Below, piece after piece: positions 19,826-29,000 of a stretch of 64,000 nucleotides of DNA; the first letter of the stretch is position 1; the number at the start of each line of letters is the position of its first letter. A program made the position numbers and the translations under genes. The DNA is from an uncultured Spartobacteria bacterium. GTDB taxonomy: Bacteria; Verrucomicrobiota; Verrucomicrobiia; Chthoniobacterales; Chthoniobacteraceae. The notes below the pieces were generated by a model. It made no database searches and was not told the origin of the DNA. It saw only the letters and a program-made list of their open reading frames with translations. The DNA is taken from the NCBI GenBank assembly GCA_903882875.1, contig CAIRYQ010000122.1, forward strand, positions 1 through 64,000, in the 5' to 3' direction.

Positions 19826-20320
19826 GTGCATCACGAACCCTCTTCCGACGAATGGCGCAGTTGGCTGCGGACCACTGGCCCGCGCTTCCTGCTCTACGCA
19901 CGCCAGCAGACCCGCACCGAGTCCGACGCCGAGGACGTGCTGCAGGATGCGCTCGTCGAGTCGTGGAAACGCACCGGAGGAATGCCGCCGGACCCGCTCG
20001 TCTTTGCGACCATCCGCCGCCGAGCGATCGATCTCGCCCGCAGCAGCGACCGCCGCGGCGTGCGCGAGGTCGAGGCCGGCACGCCGGACACGGACTGGTT
20101 TTCACCGGACATCGAGGAGCGCGAAACGCAACGCATGCTGGAGGACGCCGTGAAATCGCTGCAACCGATCTACCGCGAAGTCATCACGCTGAAAGTCTGG
20201 GGTGGCCTGACTTTCCAGGAAATCGCCGAGACCACCGGCGTGCCGCTGAACACCGCCGCCTCGCGCTACCGCTACGCGATCGAGGGGCTGCGCGGGATTT
20301 TGAAAGGAGTCGTCCTGTGA
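19826..20320 (+). CDS. ECF-type RNA polymerase sigma factor
   Basis: This is a 164-residue protein. The only possible start is the GTG at 19826, because an in-frame stop lies at 19805. Region 2 is 'TESDAEDVLQDALVESWKR' and region 4 is 'SLQPIYREVITLKVWGGLTF' followed by 'QEIAETTGVPLNTAASRYRY'. The linker is short and there is no extra domain. ECF factors redirect RNA polymerase to a small regulon, usually under control of a co-encoded membrane protein. The next gene starts inside this gene's stop codon and encodes a single-pass membrane protein, the expected partner position. Confidence 0.93.
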   Translation: MHHEPSSDEWRSWLRTTGPRFLLYARQQTRTESDAEDVLQDALVESWKRTGGMPPDPLVFATIRRRAIDLARSSDRRGVREVEAGTPDTDWFSPDIEERETQRMLEDAVKSLQPIYREVITLKVWGGLTFQEIAETTGVPLNTAASRYRYAIEGLRGILKGVVL

Positions 20321-20784
20321 GTGACCACGATCCCATTGAGGGGGCTTTGCAAAAACTCCACCCCGCGCGACTCGATCCTTCGCTGCTGGCCCGCCTTTCC
20401 GCCGCGCGCCCGCACAACGAAACGCCGCAGAAAAAATTCTCCTGGCGCGATATGTTCCTGCGATGGCTCGTTCCGGTCGCCACAAGCGCCTGCGTGGCCG
20501 TCGGGACGTTTGCCTTCCTTGATCGGAACCGTTCGCACGAAGCGCACAATACGAGCGCGAACGGCGTGGCATCCACGCATGAGCCGCCACCTGTCGAGAG
20601 CCAGGACTACCTCGTGAGCGCGCGTCCGGTCGGAATCATCGTCGCGCCAAACCAGCAGCCGTATCGTATCATGGACGTCGAGTGGCTGGAGCACGAGACC
20701 GTGCGCGACGGTGCCGATGGTCGCGCCCTGCACACCGCGACGACGCGCCGCGACGTGATTCCGGTCGCGCTCGAAATTTACTGA
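20317..20784 (+). CDS. Single-pass membrane protein coupled to the sigma factor (candidate regulator)
   Basis: This is a 155-residue protein starting at the GTG at 20317, overlapping the sigma-factor stop (GTGA). An AAAGGAG ribosome site at 20303-20309 supports this start and is one of the few clear Shine-Dalgarno motifs in the window. Residues 1-45 are cytosolic and contain 'EGALQKLHPARLDPSLLARL'. One membrane helix follows ('WLVPVATSACVAVGTFAFL'), then an outer part with 'VIVAP'-like strands ending in 'RRDVIPVALEIY'. It lacks the zinc-binding HxxxCxxC motif of ZAS anti-sigma domains. An anti-sigma role is inferred from position only. Confidence 0.8.
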   Translation: MSDHDPIEGALQKLHPARLDPSLLARLSAARPHNETPQKKFSWRDMFLRWLVPVATSACVAVGTFAFLDRNRSHEAHNTSANGVASTHEPPPVESQDYLVSARPVGIIVAPNQQPYRIMDVEWLEHETVRDGADGRALHTATTRRDVIPVALEIY

Positions 20785-20940
20785 GGCGATCCGCCGCAAG
20801 CTCTCACTCGTAATCTTGTTCCTCATCCAAATCCCCACAGCAGCGACTCCGCGCGGCGACCGGGAAGCAAGATGAAAAGCCGAAGCACACACCCGCGCCA
20901 ATTTTTCCACTGCAAGAAAACTACAACCCACATCCAACCC

Positions 20941-22017
20941 ATGAAACCAAACATCCTGACCAAGACCATCGCCGCACTGCTGCTCGCCCTCCCGCTCGCG
21001 CGGGCGGAAGACGAAAAACCAAACGTGAAAAAAGAGGAACGGAAGGGCGACGCGAACAATGCATCCTCGACCGTCGTCACCTCCGCGGATGGCACGGCGA
21101 CGATCACCATTGACATCAACGGCAAGAAGGAGACGCGCACCTTCAAGCTCGGCGACGGAAACAGCACGTTCACCTTCGGCAAGGATGGCAACGGTGCGAA
21201 GGCGGAAGGCGCCGCGGGCTTCGTCCGCGGTGCGGGCGGCGCGCCCGGCCAGCCGCAAGTGCTGAATCCCAAGCACGAAAAAGGCCCCTGGATCGGCATC
21301 GCAATGGAGCCCGTGCAGGACGTCGTGCGCGAGCAGCTCTCGCTCGCACCGGGCGAGGGCGTGGTGATCAACCACGTCGCGCCGGAGAGCCCCGCGGCAA
21401 AGGCCGGCCTGCAACCGAACGACATCCTGCTGCGCTTCGAGGATCAGATCATCGTCGAGCCCTCGCAGCTCCGGAAATTGATCGCGATGAAAAAGCCCGG
21501 CGACACCGTGAAGCTCACGGTTCTCCGAAAAGGCGAACGCAAGGACGCGAGCGCCACGCTTATCGAGCACGAGATCGAACCCGGAGAGCACGGCCCGATG
21601 CAGTGGCTGCAGATGGCGCCCGGTGTGCAAAGCTGGCAAATCACCCCCGGTGCAAATCCCGGCGCGCGCGTGCAGGGTTTGATGAAGGAACTGAAGGAAA
21701 AGCACCCCGGCGTGATCGTGGACAAACGCTCATGGACGACCGGCGATTCCACCGATGCGATCAAAGGGCAGCTCGATAAACTGCTGCACAGCCTCGAAGA
21801 TTCGAAAGTCCCGAAGGAACGGCTCGATCATCTCCGCAAGGAACTCGATCGCGCGAAGCACGAGGTCGAGGAGGCGCTCGAAAATGCAAGACACAACCCC
21901 GACAACAAGCCGGGAAAGCTGCGTGAAAAGGAGAAGGGCGCGGAGGATTCCTTCGGTGGCAAACTGCAAGAGAAGGAAAAAGGCACGGAGAAGAAGAAGC
22001 AGCCCGAGCCGCTGTAA
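20941..22017 (+). CDS. Exported PDZ-domain protein
   Basis: This is a 358-residue protein from the ATG at 20941, with a signal peptide ('TIAALLLALPLARA'). After an acidic/polar stretch there is one PDZ domain (about residues 115-205, 'WIGIAMEPVQDVVREQ', 'VVINHVAPESPAAKAGLQPN', 'TVKLTVLRKGERK'). A charged, coiled-coil C terminus of about 90 residues (mostly Glu/Lys) ends the protein. There is no trypsin-like protease domain, so this is not DegP/HtrA but possibly an adaptor or regulator. It lies 156 bases downstream of the sigma-factor pair and may belong to that stress-response unit. Confidence 0.85.
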   Translation: MKPNILTKTIAALLLALPLARAEDEKPNVKKEERKGDANNASSTVVTSADGTATITIDINGKKETRTFKLGDGNSTFTFGKDGNGAKAEGAAGFVRGAGGAPGQPQVLNPKHEKGPWIGIAMEPVQDVVREQLSLAPGEGVVINHVAPESPAAKAGLQPNDILLRFEDQIIVEPSQLRKLIAMKKPGDTVKLTVLRKGERKDASATLIEHEIEPGEHGPMQWLQMAPGVQSWQITPGANPGARVQGLMKELKEKHPGVIVDKRSWTTGDSTDAIKGQLDKLLHSLEDSKVPKERLDHLRKELDRAKHEVEEALENARHNPDNKPGKLREKEKGAEDSFGGKLQEKEKGTEKKKQPEPL

Positions 22018-22073
22018 AAATGTGACGCTGACGTTCCGTCGGCACGCAGCACACGCACTTGGGGCAGCATTCT

Positions 22074-22114
22074 GAACACGCCGGCCGGAGCGATCCGCCC
22101 GGCGTGTTCCTTTC
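22074..22114 (+). terminator. Rho-independent terminator after the PDZ gene
   Basis: An 11-bp perfect stem (GAACACGCCGG at 22074-22084, complement at 22099-22109) is followed shortly by TTT. It lies 57 bases after the PDZ stop and can serve both that gene and the convergent yraN. Confidence 0.75.
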
Positions 22115-22158
22115 ATCCACAGTGCAGTCCCGCATCTGCACGCGATGCCGGAAAAAAA

Positions 22159-22605
22159 TCAGCGGTGCCGCTCCTCATGCAGGATGAATGCGCTCTTGAT
22201 CACGTTGATGCGCGGCTTCCCGCTGCCGATGACCACCTCGACGATGTCGAAGCGGAAATTCACCTCTGGCCGGTCGAGCAGTTTCAGCCACGCGCGTGCG
22301 CCGTGGGAAATGAGTTCCTCCTTCGCGCGATCCACCGCATCGGCGGGGCGTCCGGCTTCGTCGCTCGTGCGCGTCTTCACTTCGGCGAAGACCAGCGTGT
22401 CATCCGTCGTGTCGCGCAGCACGAGATCCACCTCTCCCCCGCCCTTCGCGCGGAAATTCCGGCGCAGGATCTTGCAACCGTGCTTGCGCAGAAATTTCTC
22501 CGCGAGCTTCTCGCCGCGCCGCCCGAGCGAGTGGCGCGGATCAGAGCCCGAGTTCCGCCTGGCGGACCGGGAGAAAAGAGCGGCGATGGATCGGACAAGG
22601 CCCAT
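22159..22605 (-). CDS. yraN: YraN family (UPF0102) putative endonuclease
   Basis: This is a 148-residue protein. Its core matches the UPF0102/YraN restriction-endonuclease-like fold: 'HSLGRRGEKLAEKFLRKHGC', 'ILRRNFRAKGGGEVDLVLRD' and 'LVFAEVKTRTS', which give the E...D...ExK-type residues. Family function in the cell is not settled; a role with Holliday-junction or DNA processing is suspected from the fold. The start overlaps the 3' end of rnhB by 65 bases, and yraN-rnhB adjacency is conserved in many bacteria. Confidence 0.92.
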   Translation of the reverse strand: MGLVRSIAALFSRSARRNSGSDPRHSLGRRGEKLAEKFLRKHGCKILRRNFRAKGGGEVDLVLRDTTDDTLVFAEVKTRTSDEAGRPADAVDRAKEELISHGARAWLKLLDRPEVNFRFDIVEVVIGSGKPRINVIKSAFILHEERHR

Positions 22606-23158
22606 GTTTTTTCAGAGCTGCAAGATGTTGTGGCGTGCCGTAGCCCTTGTGTCGGGCAAAATCGTAGCCGGGAAATTTCGCGTCGTGCGCCACCATGATG
22701 CGGTCGCGCGTGACCTTCGCAATGACGCTCGCCGCCGCGATGCTGAAGCTGATCGCATCGCCGCCCACGAGCGCGGTCTGCACGATGGGAAACGGACGCA
22801 CGGGCAGCCCGTCAATGAGCACATGCTGCGGCCGCGGATCGAGCTTTGCGACGGCGCGGCGCATCGCCTCGTGCGTAGCGCGCAGGATGTTCAGCCGGTC
22901 TATCTCCTCGTTCTCGACGATCGCGTGCGCCCAGCGGATTTCAGCGCTCGTGGTGAGTTCGGCAAAAATCGCGTCGCGCCTCCGCTCGGTGAGCTGCTTC
23001 GAGTCGTTCAGCAAATCGTGCCGGAAGCCTTCCGGCAAAATCACCGCCGCAGCGACGACCGGCCCCGCAAGCGGTCCGCGCCCGGCCTCGTCCACGCCCG
23101 CGACAAAAAGCAATCCTCGCGCAAGAAGAAGTTCCTCATGCGCGAGGCTGCAGGCCAT
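22541..23158 (-). CDS. rnhB: Ribonuclease HII
   Basis: This is a 205-residue protein. It cleaves RNA in RNA-DNA hybrids and removes misincorporated ribonucleotides. Type 2 RNase H motifs are complete: 'FVAGVDEAGRGPLAGPVV' with the DE pair, 'DSKQLTERRR', 'VLIDGLPV' (third Asp), 'ASVIAKVTRDRIM' and 'FARHKGYGTPQHLAALKKHG'. It is encoded between rplS and yraN, a common bacterial order, and its C-terminal codons overlap the start of yraN. Confidence 0.96.
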   Translation of the reverse strand: MACSLAHEELLLARGLLFVAGVDEAGRGPLAGPVVAAAVILPEGFRHDLLNDSKQLTERRRDAIFAELTTSAEIRWAHAIVENEEIDRLNILRATHEAMRRAVAKLDPRPQHVLIDGLPVRPFPIVQTALVGGDAISFSIAAASVIAKVTRDRIMVAHDAKFPGYDFARHKGYGTPQHLAALKKHGPCPIHRRSFLPVRQAELGL

Positions 23159-23204
23159 CTGGGAGACTGGGGGGGATGGCAGATTTTTTCGGAGAACGGT
23201 TCGG

Positions 23205-23579
23205 TTACGCCGCGGTTGCTTCGGTCTCGACCCGCTCCTTGTCCTTCACCGCGAGGGCGGCCTTACCGCTGCGGTTGCGGAGATAGTTCAGCTTCGAGCG
23301 GCGCACGCTGCCCGCGTTCTCCACCGTGATTTTTGCGATGCGCGGCGAATGCAGCGGGAACACGCGCTCCACGCCCTCGCCGTAACTGATGCGGCGGACG
23401 GTGAAGCTCGCATTGATGTCCGTCCCGCGGCGGCCCAGTACGATGCCGGTGAATTTCTGGACGCGCTCCTTGTCGCCTTCCTTCACGATGGTGTGGACGC
23501 AGATGGTATCGCCCACGTTGAAGCCGTTGCGATCCGACTTGAGTTGCGACTTGTTGATTTTTTCGATGATGTTCGACAT
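23205..23579 (-). CDS. rplS: 50S ribosomal protein L19
   Basis: This is a 124-residue protein, standard length for L19, which sits at the 30S-50S interface. Landmarks are 'FNVGDTICVHTIVKEGDKER', 'QKFTGIVLGRRG', 'TVRRISYGEGVERVFPLHSP' and 'VRRSKLNYLRNRSGKAA'. No Shine-Dalgarno motif is seen upstream of this highly expressed gene. The gene heads the rplS-rnhB-yraN run and is divergent from tadA. Confidence 0.97.
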   Translation of the reverse strand: MSNIIEKINKSQLKSDRNGFNVGDTICVHTIVKEGDKERVQKFTGIVLGRRGTDINASFTVRRISYGEGVERVFPLHSPRIAKITVENAGSVRRSKLNYLRNRSGKAALAVKDKERVETEATAA

Positions 23580-23661
23580 AAGCCCGTTTGGGTTGAAAAA
23601 GGGGCGGCGTATTTAACCGATTCGCACAGGCACGCAACCGAAATCTCCGCCCACTTTGCAC

Positions 23662-24138
23662 ATGGATGAAATCATTGACCTTCACAGCGACCAATACTTC
23701 ATGGGCGAAGCCCTGCGCCAGGCGCACCGCGCGTGGGAACGCGAGGAAGTTCCCGTCGGCGCAGTGATCGTCCACGGCGGGCGCATCATCGCCCGCGCGT
23801 GCAATCAGGTGGAGACGTTGAAAGACGCGACTGCGCACGCCGAGATGCTCGCCATCACGCAGGCCGAGAGCGCCATCGGCGACTGGCGGCTGAACGAATG
23901 CGAACTCTACGTGACGAAGGAGCCCTGTCCGATGTGCGCCGGCGCGCTCGTGCATGTGCGGATGCGGCGCGTGGTCTTCGGCTGCGCCTCGCCAAAAGAC
24001 GGCGGTGCGGGCGGAGTCGTAGATCTTCTCCGGCACCCGAAGCTAAACCACCAGTGCGAAGTCACGACGGGGGTGCGCGAGCAGGAGTGCGCGGAAATGC
24101 TGCGCGCATTTTTCCGCGAGCGCCGCACGGAGCCGTAG
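23662..24138 (+). CDS. tadA: tRNA-specific adenosine deaminase
   Basis: This is a 158-residue protein. The ATG at 23662 is preferred over a TTG at 23656. It converts A34 to inosine in tRNA-Arg(ACG). Zinc and catalytic residues are visible: 'TAHAEMLAI' (His ligand and catalytic Glu) and 'EPCPMCAGALVHVRM' (two Cys ligands). The N-terminal 'FMGEALRQAHRAWEREEVPV' and the end 'CAEMLRAFFRERR' are typical of TadA. It is convergent with the SDR gene, with 3 bases between the stops. Confidence 0.95.
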   Translation: MDEIIDLHSDQYFMGEALRQAHRAWEREEVPVGAVIVHGGRIIARACNQVETLKDATAHAEMLAITQAESAIGDWRLNECELYVTKEPCPMCAGALVHVRMRRVVFGCASPKDGGAGGVVDLLRHPKLNHQCEVTTGVREQECAEMLRAFFRERRTEP

Positions 24139-24141
24139 CCT

Positions 24142-24849
24142 TCAGCGCGGCCGCACGATCATCTCCTCGATGATCACATGCGCCGGCATATGGATCGAAA
24201 ACACGATGCAGTCCGCGACATCCTCGGGACGCATCATCTTCGCGAGTGCATCCGCGTCCGGCACGACGGGGCGCTTCTTCAGCAGCGGCGTGTCGATGTC
24301 GCCGGGGAAAATTCCGATCGCGCGCACACCGCGCCCGCGCTCCTCGGCGTTGATGCTCTGCGTCAGCCCCGCGAGGCCGAACTTCGACATCACATACGCG
24401 GGCCCGGCCTTTGGCGACGCCGCCTTTCCCGCGTCGGAGATCACATTCACGATCGTCCCGCTGCCACGCGCGCGCATCCCTGGCAGGAATGCCTGCACGC
24501 AGTAATACGCGCCATTGAGATTCGCATTCATCATGTCGTGAAAATCGCCGGACGACAGCACCTCCAGCGCACGCTTCGGGGCATTCGTCCCCGCCGCATT
24601 CACGAGCACCTCCACTTCGCCAAACTCCGCGAGCACGCGCTTCCCCATCGCCGCTACTAACGCCTCATCACCGATGTCGCAAGGGCACACAAGCACCTTG
24701 CCGCCATGCTCGCCCGCGATGCCCGCCGTCTCCAGCAGCACGTTCTCGCGCCGCCCGACGAGCGCGACGCTCCACCCCTGCGCCGCAAGCGCGACTGCCG
24801 TTGCACGACCCACGCCGCTGCCGGCGCCTGTGATGACTGCTGTTTTCAT
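24142..24849 (-). CDS. SDR family oxidoreductase
   Basis: This is a 235-residue classical short-chain dehydrogenase/reductase. Features are the cofactor motif 'VITGAGSGVGRATAVALAAQ', 'LVNAAGTNAP' (NAG-like), a catalytic region with 'IVNVISDAGKAASPKAGPAY' and the 'YVMSK' Tyr/Lys pair, and 'AIGIFPGDIDTPLL'. It uses NAD(P) to oxidise or reduce an alcohol or ketone; the substrate is unknown. It lies 26 bases downstream of a Gfo/Idh/MocA gene on the same strand, suggesting a shared sugar-related pathway. Confidence 0.92.
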   Translation of the reverse strand: MKTAVITGAGSGVGRATAVALAAQGWSVALVGRRENVLLETAGIAGEHGGKVLVCPCDIGDEALVAAMGKRVLAEFGEVEVLVNAAGTNAPKRALEVLSSGDFHDMMNANLNGAYYCVQAFLPGMRARGSGTIVNVISDAGKAASPKAGPAYVMSKFGLAGLTQSINAEERGRGVRAIGIFPGDIDTPLLKKRPVVPDADALAKMMRPEDVADCIVFSIHMPAHVIIEEMIVRPR

Positions 24850-24875
24850 AGAATGCTTTCTTTCGCGCAGATTGC

Positions 24876-25952
24876 TTAGACGAGGTCAATCCACTTTCCG
24901 CTCTCCGCCGATTCGAGCGCTGCATCCATCACACGGATCACATCCGCACCCTCGACGAAGCTCGGCACGCAAGGGCGCTGCGAGCGGATCGCATCCACAA
25001 ACTCGAACGCCTGATCGTAGCGGAACGCCACGAGCGGATCGCCCACGCCGGGATCGCGCGGTGAGCCGGGCCACGTCCAGAATTCGCGCGGCACGGCGAG
25101 CGGCGCGAGGCCGGGGCCGCCGACTTTTCCGAAGATGAGCTCGTTCCATTTTCCCGTCGTGAACTCGAACGTCCCCTCGCTGCCGTTCAGCTCCACGTAG
25201 TCGAGCGAACGCCAGCCCTCGTTACGTCCGCTCGCGAGCTTCGAGCTTTCCATTACGCCGGTCGCGCCATTTTGAAAATCCGCGAGGATCGCCACCCAAT
25301 CCTCGGTGTCGTTCGGCAGTCCGCCTCGCATCGGTGTTAAGTTTTTAAAATTGGCGACAACCCGTTTCATCGGACCAACGAGATGCTGCGCGAAATTGAT
25401 GCGGTGGCTGAGCATGTCGCCGAGTTCGCCGGTGCCCGCGAGCTTCTTCACCATACGCCAGCCGAGCGGGCGCGTGCCCCAGTCCTGCAGGCGGCACGAG
25501 CGGAAATGATACGGCTGCCCGAGGTCGCCGCGTTCGATGAGATGCCCGAGGTAGCGCATCGCCGGCACGAAGCGATACGTGAACGCCGTCATGTGCCGCA
25601 CGCCCGCGCGATCCGCCGCCTCGGCCATGCCGCGTGCCTCCGGGTAATTCATCGCGATCGGTTTTTCACAAAGCACATGCTTGCCCGCCGCGATGGCCGC
25701 GAGCGCAATCGGCGCGTGTGTAAAATTCGGCGTCGCGATGATCACCGCATGCACGTCGTCGCGCTTCACGATGTCCTCGTAATTCACCGAGCAGGTCTGC
25801 ACGCCGGTTTGCTGACGCGCGGCTTCGAGCGTCGCGGGATTCGTGTCGCACAGCGCGGTCACTTTCACATCCCCGCACATCGCGAGTCCGGGAAGATGAT
25901 TCTGCAAAGTGATGCCGCCAGTGCCGACGATTGCGAAATTCAGAGTGCTCAT
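24876..25952 (-). CDS. Gfo/Idh/MocA family oxidoreductase (cytosolic)
   Basis: This is a 358-residue protein from the ATG at 25952. The Rossmann motif 'FAIVGTGGITLQNHLPGL', 'IIATPNFTHAPIALAAI' and the catalytic motif 'VLCEKPIAMN' are present, followed by the substrate-domain stretch 'YRFVPAMRYLGHLIERGDLG'. No leader is seen, so unlike the gene at 4171 it should act in the cytosol on NAD(P)-dependent sugar or cyclitol oxidation. It is probably co-transcribed with the downstream SDR. Confidence 0.93.
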   Translation of the reverse strand: MSTLNFAIVGTGGITLQNHLPGLAMCGDVKVTALCDTNPATLEAARQQTGVQTCSVNYEDIVKRDDVHAVIIATPNFTHAPIALAAIAAGKHVLCEKPIAMNYPEARGMAEAADRAGVRHMTAFTYRFVPAMRYLGHLIERGDLGQPYHFRSCRLQDWGTRPLGWRMVKKLAGTGELGDMLSHRINFAQHLVGPMKRVVANFKNLTPMRGGLPNDTEDWVAILADFQNGATGVMESSKLASGRNEGWRSLDYVELNGSEGTFEFTTGKWNELIFGKVGGPGLAPLAVPREFWTWPGSPRDPGVGDPLVAFRYDQAFEFVDAIRSQRPCVPSFVEGADVIRVMDAALESAESGKWIDLV

Positions 25953-26002
25953 GGGCTGCGCAGAACAGCCGAGCGCCATACCCTGCGCAAGCGGGAACAA
26001 CG

Positions 26003-29000
26003 CTACGCCGGCGGCAACACGCTGCGAAGGAACGGGCCGGTGCGGCTCACCTTGTGCGCGGCGATCTCCTCCGGTGTCCCGCACGCGACGACTTCTCCAC
26101 CCGCCGCACCAGCCTCGGGGCCGATGTCCACGACGTAGTCGGCGTCCGCGATGAGCGAAAGATTGTGCTCGATGACGAGCACCGTCGCACCGTCGTCCAC
26201 GAGCCGATGCAGCACTTTCAGCAACTCGGCGACATCCGCCATGTGCAGACCGATCGTAGGTTCTTCGAGAAGGTAGAGCGTGCTCTTCGGCTCGCGCTGG
26301 CGACGCAGGCGTGAGTTCGCATCACGCGCGACGCCCTGCACAAGTTCGGCGACGAGTTTGAGTCGTTGCGCCTCGCCGCCGCTGAGCGTCGGGCTGGGCT
26401 GGCCGAGGCGAATGTAGCCGAGGCCGGTGTCGCACAGCAGCGCGAGCGGGCGGTGGATTTTTGGAGCGGCCTTGAAAAATTCCGCAGCCTCCGCAAGCGA
26501 CATCTCCATCACGTCGCCGATGCTCTTGTCATTGTAGAGCGCTTCGAGCGTCGCGGGGTTGAAACGCTTCCCGTGGCAATCCGTGCAAGGCTGGTAACTC
26601 GTCGGGAGGAACGCCATCTCCATGCGGATGACGCCCTGCCCGCTGCACGTCTCGCAGCGGCCGCCCTCGGTGTTGAAAGAAAAGCGCGACGCCGTGTAGC
26701 CGCGCATCCGCGAAGTCGGGAGCTGCGCAAAGAGCGCGCGGATTTCATTGAACACGCCGAGATACGTCGCAGGCGTGGAGCGCGAAGTCTTGCCGATGGG
26801 TGACTGATCCACCTCGTGAACGGCCTCGATGAATTCAATGCCGAGCAGCTTCACCGCTTCTGCGTTCTTTGCCGGTTTTTTCTTCAGCGCGTTTTCGACC
26901 GTTGGCTTCAAGACGCCGCGCATGAGCGTGCTTTTTCCACTTCCGCTGATGCCCGTGATGACGCTCAGCCTGCTGATGGGAAAGCGCACATCCACGTTCT
27001 TCAGATTGTTCGTCCGAGCACCGTGGAGTTCGAGCCAATGTCCGCCTTCGAGCGAGCGCCGAGCGCCGCGCGTGGGATGCTGGAGCGGATGCCGCAAGTA
27101 TTTTCCCGTCGCGCTGCGCTCACACGCGGCGATGTCGTCGAGCGATCCGATCGCGCAGACTTCGCCGCCGTGCACACCGGCGAGCGGGCCGAGATCCACG
27201 ACGGTGTCCGCGCGGCGCATCGTCTCCTCGTCGTGCTCGACGACCACGAGCGAGTTTCCTTTTCCGCGCAGCGCGATGAGCGTGTCGAGCAATGCGTCGT
27301 TATCGCGCGGATGCAGGCCGATGGTCGGCTCGTCGAGGACGTAAAGCACGCCGCGAAGATTGCTGCCAAGCTGCGCGGCGAGGCGGATGCGCTGGCTCTC
27401 GCCGCCGCTGAGCGTCTTCGCGCTGCGGTCGAGCGAGAGGTAATCGAGGCCGACCTTTCCCATGAACGTGAGCCGCTGGATGATCTCCGGCACGATGTCC
27501 TGCGAGATGGGCTTTTCCTGCGGGCCAAAGCGGAGCTTCTCCGCAACTGCGAGCGCTTCGCGCACTGGCAGTGCGGCGTATTCGCCGATCGTGCGACCTT
27601 TCAATTTCACCGCGCGAGCCTGCGGATTCAGCCGCGCGCCTGCGCACGACGGGCATGGCACCGCCTCGCCTTCCTCCAGCGATTCGCCCTGTCGCTCAAT
27701 ATCGAGTTCCTGTTCGAGCGCAGTCTCCAATCGCGGATTCACGTAATGCTTCCACACCTCGCCGAAACCACGGCACTCCGCGCACCAGCCGTGCGGCGAG
27801 TTGAACGAGAACAGCCGCGGATCGAGTTCCTCAAATGAAAGCCCGCAATCTGGGCACGCCTGCTCGGTGCTGAGAATGGTGCCGCGCTTGTTTGCATCGA
27901 GCACGCGGATGGTGCCGCGCCCGATCTTGAGCGCGCTCTTCACCAGCTCCGCGAGCCTACGACGCCGCGGGCCGCGCGTGTCGGCGGGCGTGCGTTCGCC
28001 GACGAGCACCTCGATCGTGTGTTCACGGAATCGCTCCAGCTTCGTGAACTCGTCCACGCGCACGAGTCGGCCATCCACGAGCAGCGTCTCGAAACCCTGT
28101 CGCCTCGCCCATTTCGCGATGTCGGTGTGGAAGCCTTTGCGCGCTTTCACGAGCGTCGCGAACACGCGCACGCGACCCTTTTTCGCAAACGCCTCGACGC
28201 GACGCGTGACGGCGGCGGCAGTCTGCGACTCGACCGCGCAGCCGCAGTCCGGGCAGTGCTGCACGCCGAGCTTTGAGAAAAGCAGCCGCAGAAAATGATA
28301 GACCTCGGTGACCGTCGCGACGGTGGACTTTCCGCCGCCGCGAGTGACGCGCTGCTCGATGGCCACGCTCGGCGGAAGGCCCGTGATGCGATCCACGTCG
28401 GGCTTTTCGAGTTGCTGGATGAACTGCCGCGCGTAGGGCGACATCACGTCGAGAAAACGGCGCTGGCCCTCGGCGAAAAGAAGATCGAATGCCAGCGTGC
28501 TCTTCCCCGATCCGCTGAGGCCGGTGATGACGACGAGCTGATCGCGCGGGATGGAAAGCGTGATGTTCTTCAGATTGTGCTCACGCGCGCCGTAGATGCC
28601 GATGGCGGAGGCAGGCATTGCGCCTTGGAGTGCGGCGGCAACGACACCTCCTTCGGATGCGCCGTGTGCATACGGAAATTCTTCGGCGACACGCGCGGTT
28701 TGTTCATCGTCCCCCACCGCGTCGCTCCGCTCCTGCCAAGGCGGCGTCGCGCTGTCACCCGCCGCCGCACTCCAAGGTCGCGCATCGTGCGTCCCGCGCA
28801 AAACATCACGCAGGTAGCGCCCAGTGTGCGATTCCTCGACGGTCGCGACTTCCTCCGGCGTTCCCTTCGCGACGAGCAGACCGCCATCGTTTCCCGCCTC
28901 GGGACCGAGGTCCATGACATAGTCAGCGCATTTGATAACTTCGAGATTGTGCTCGATGACGAGAAGCGAGTTCCCCTGCTCCACCAGCCGATCGAAAACT

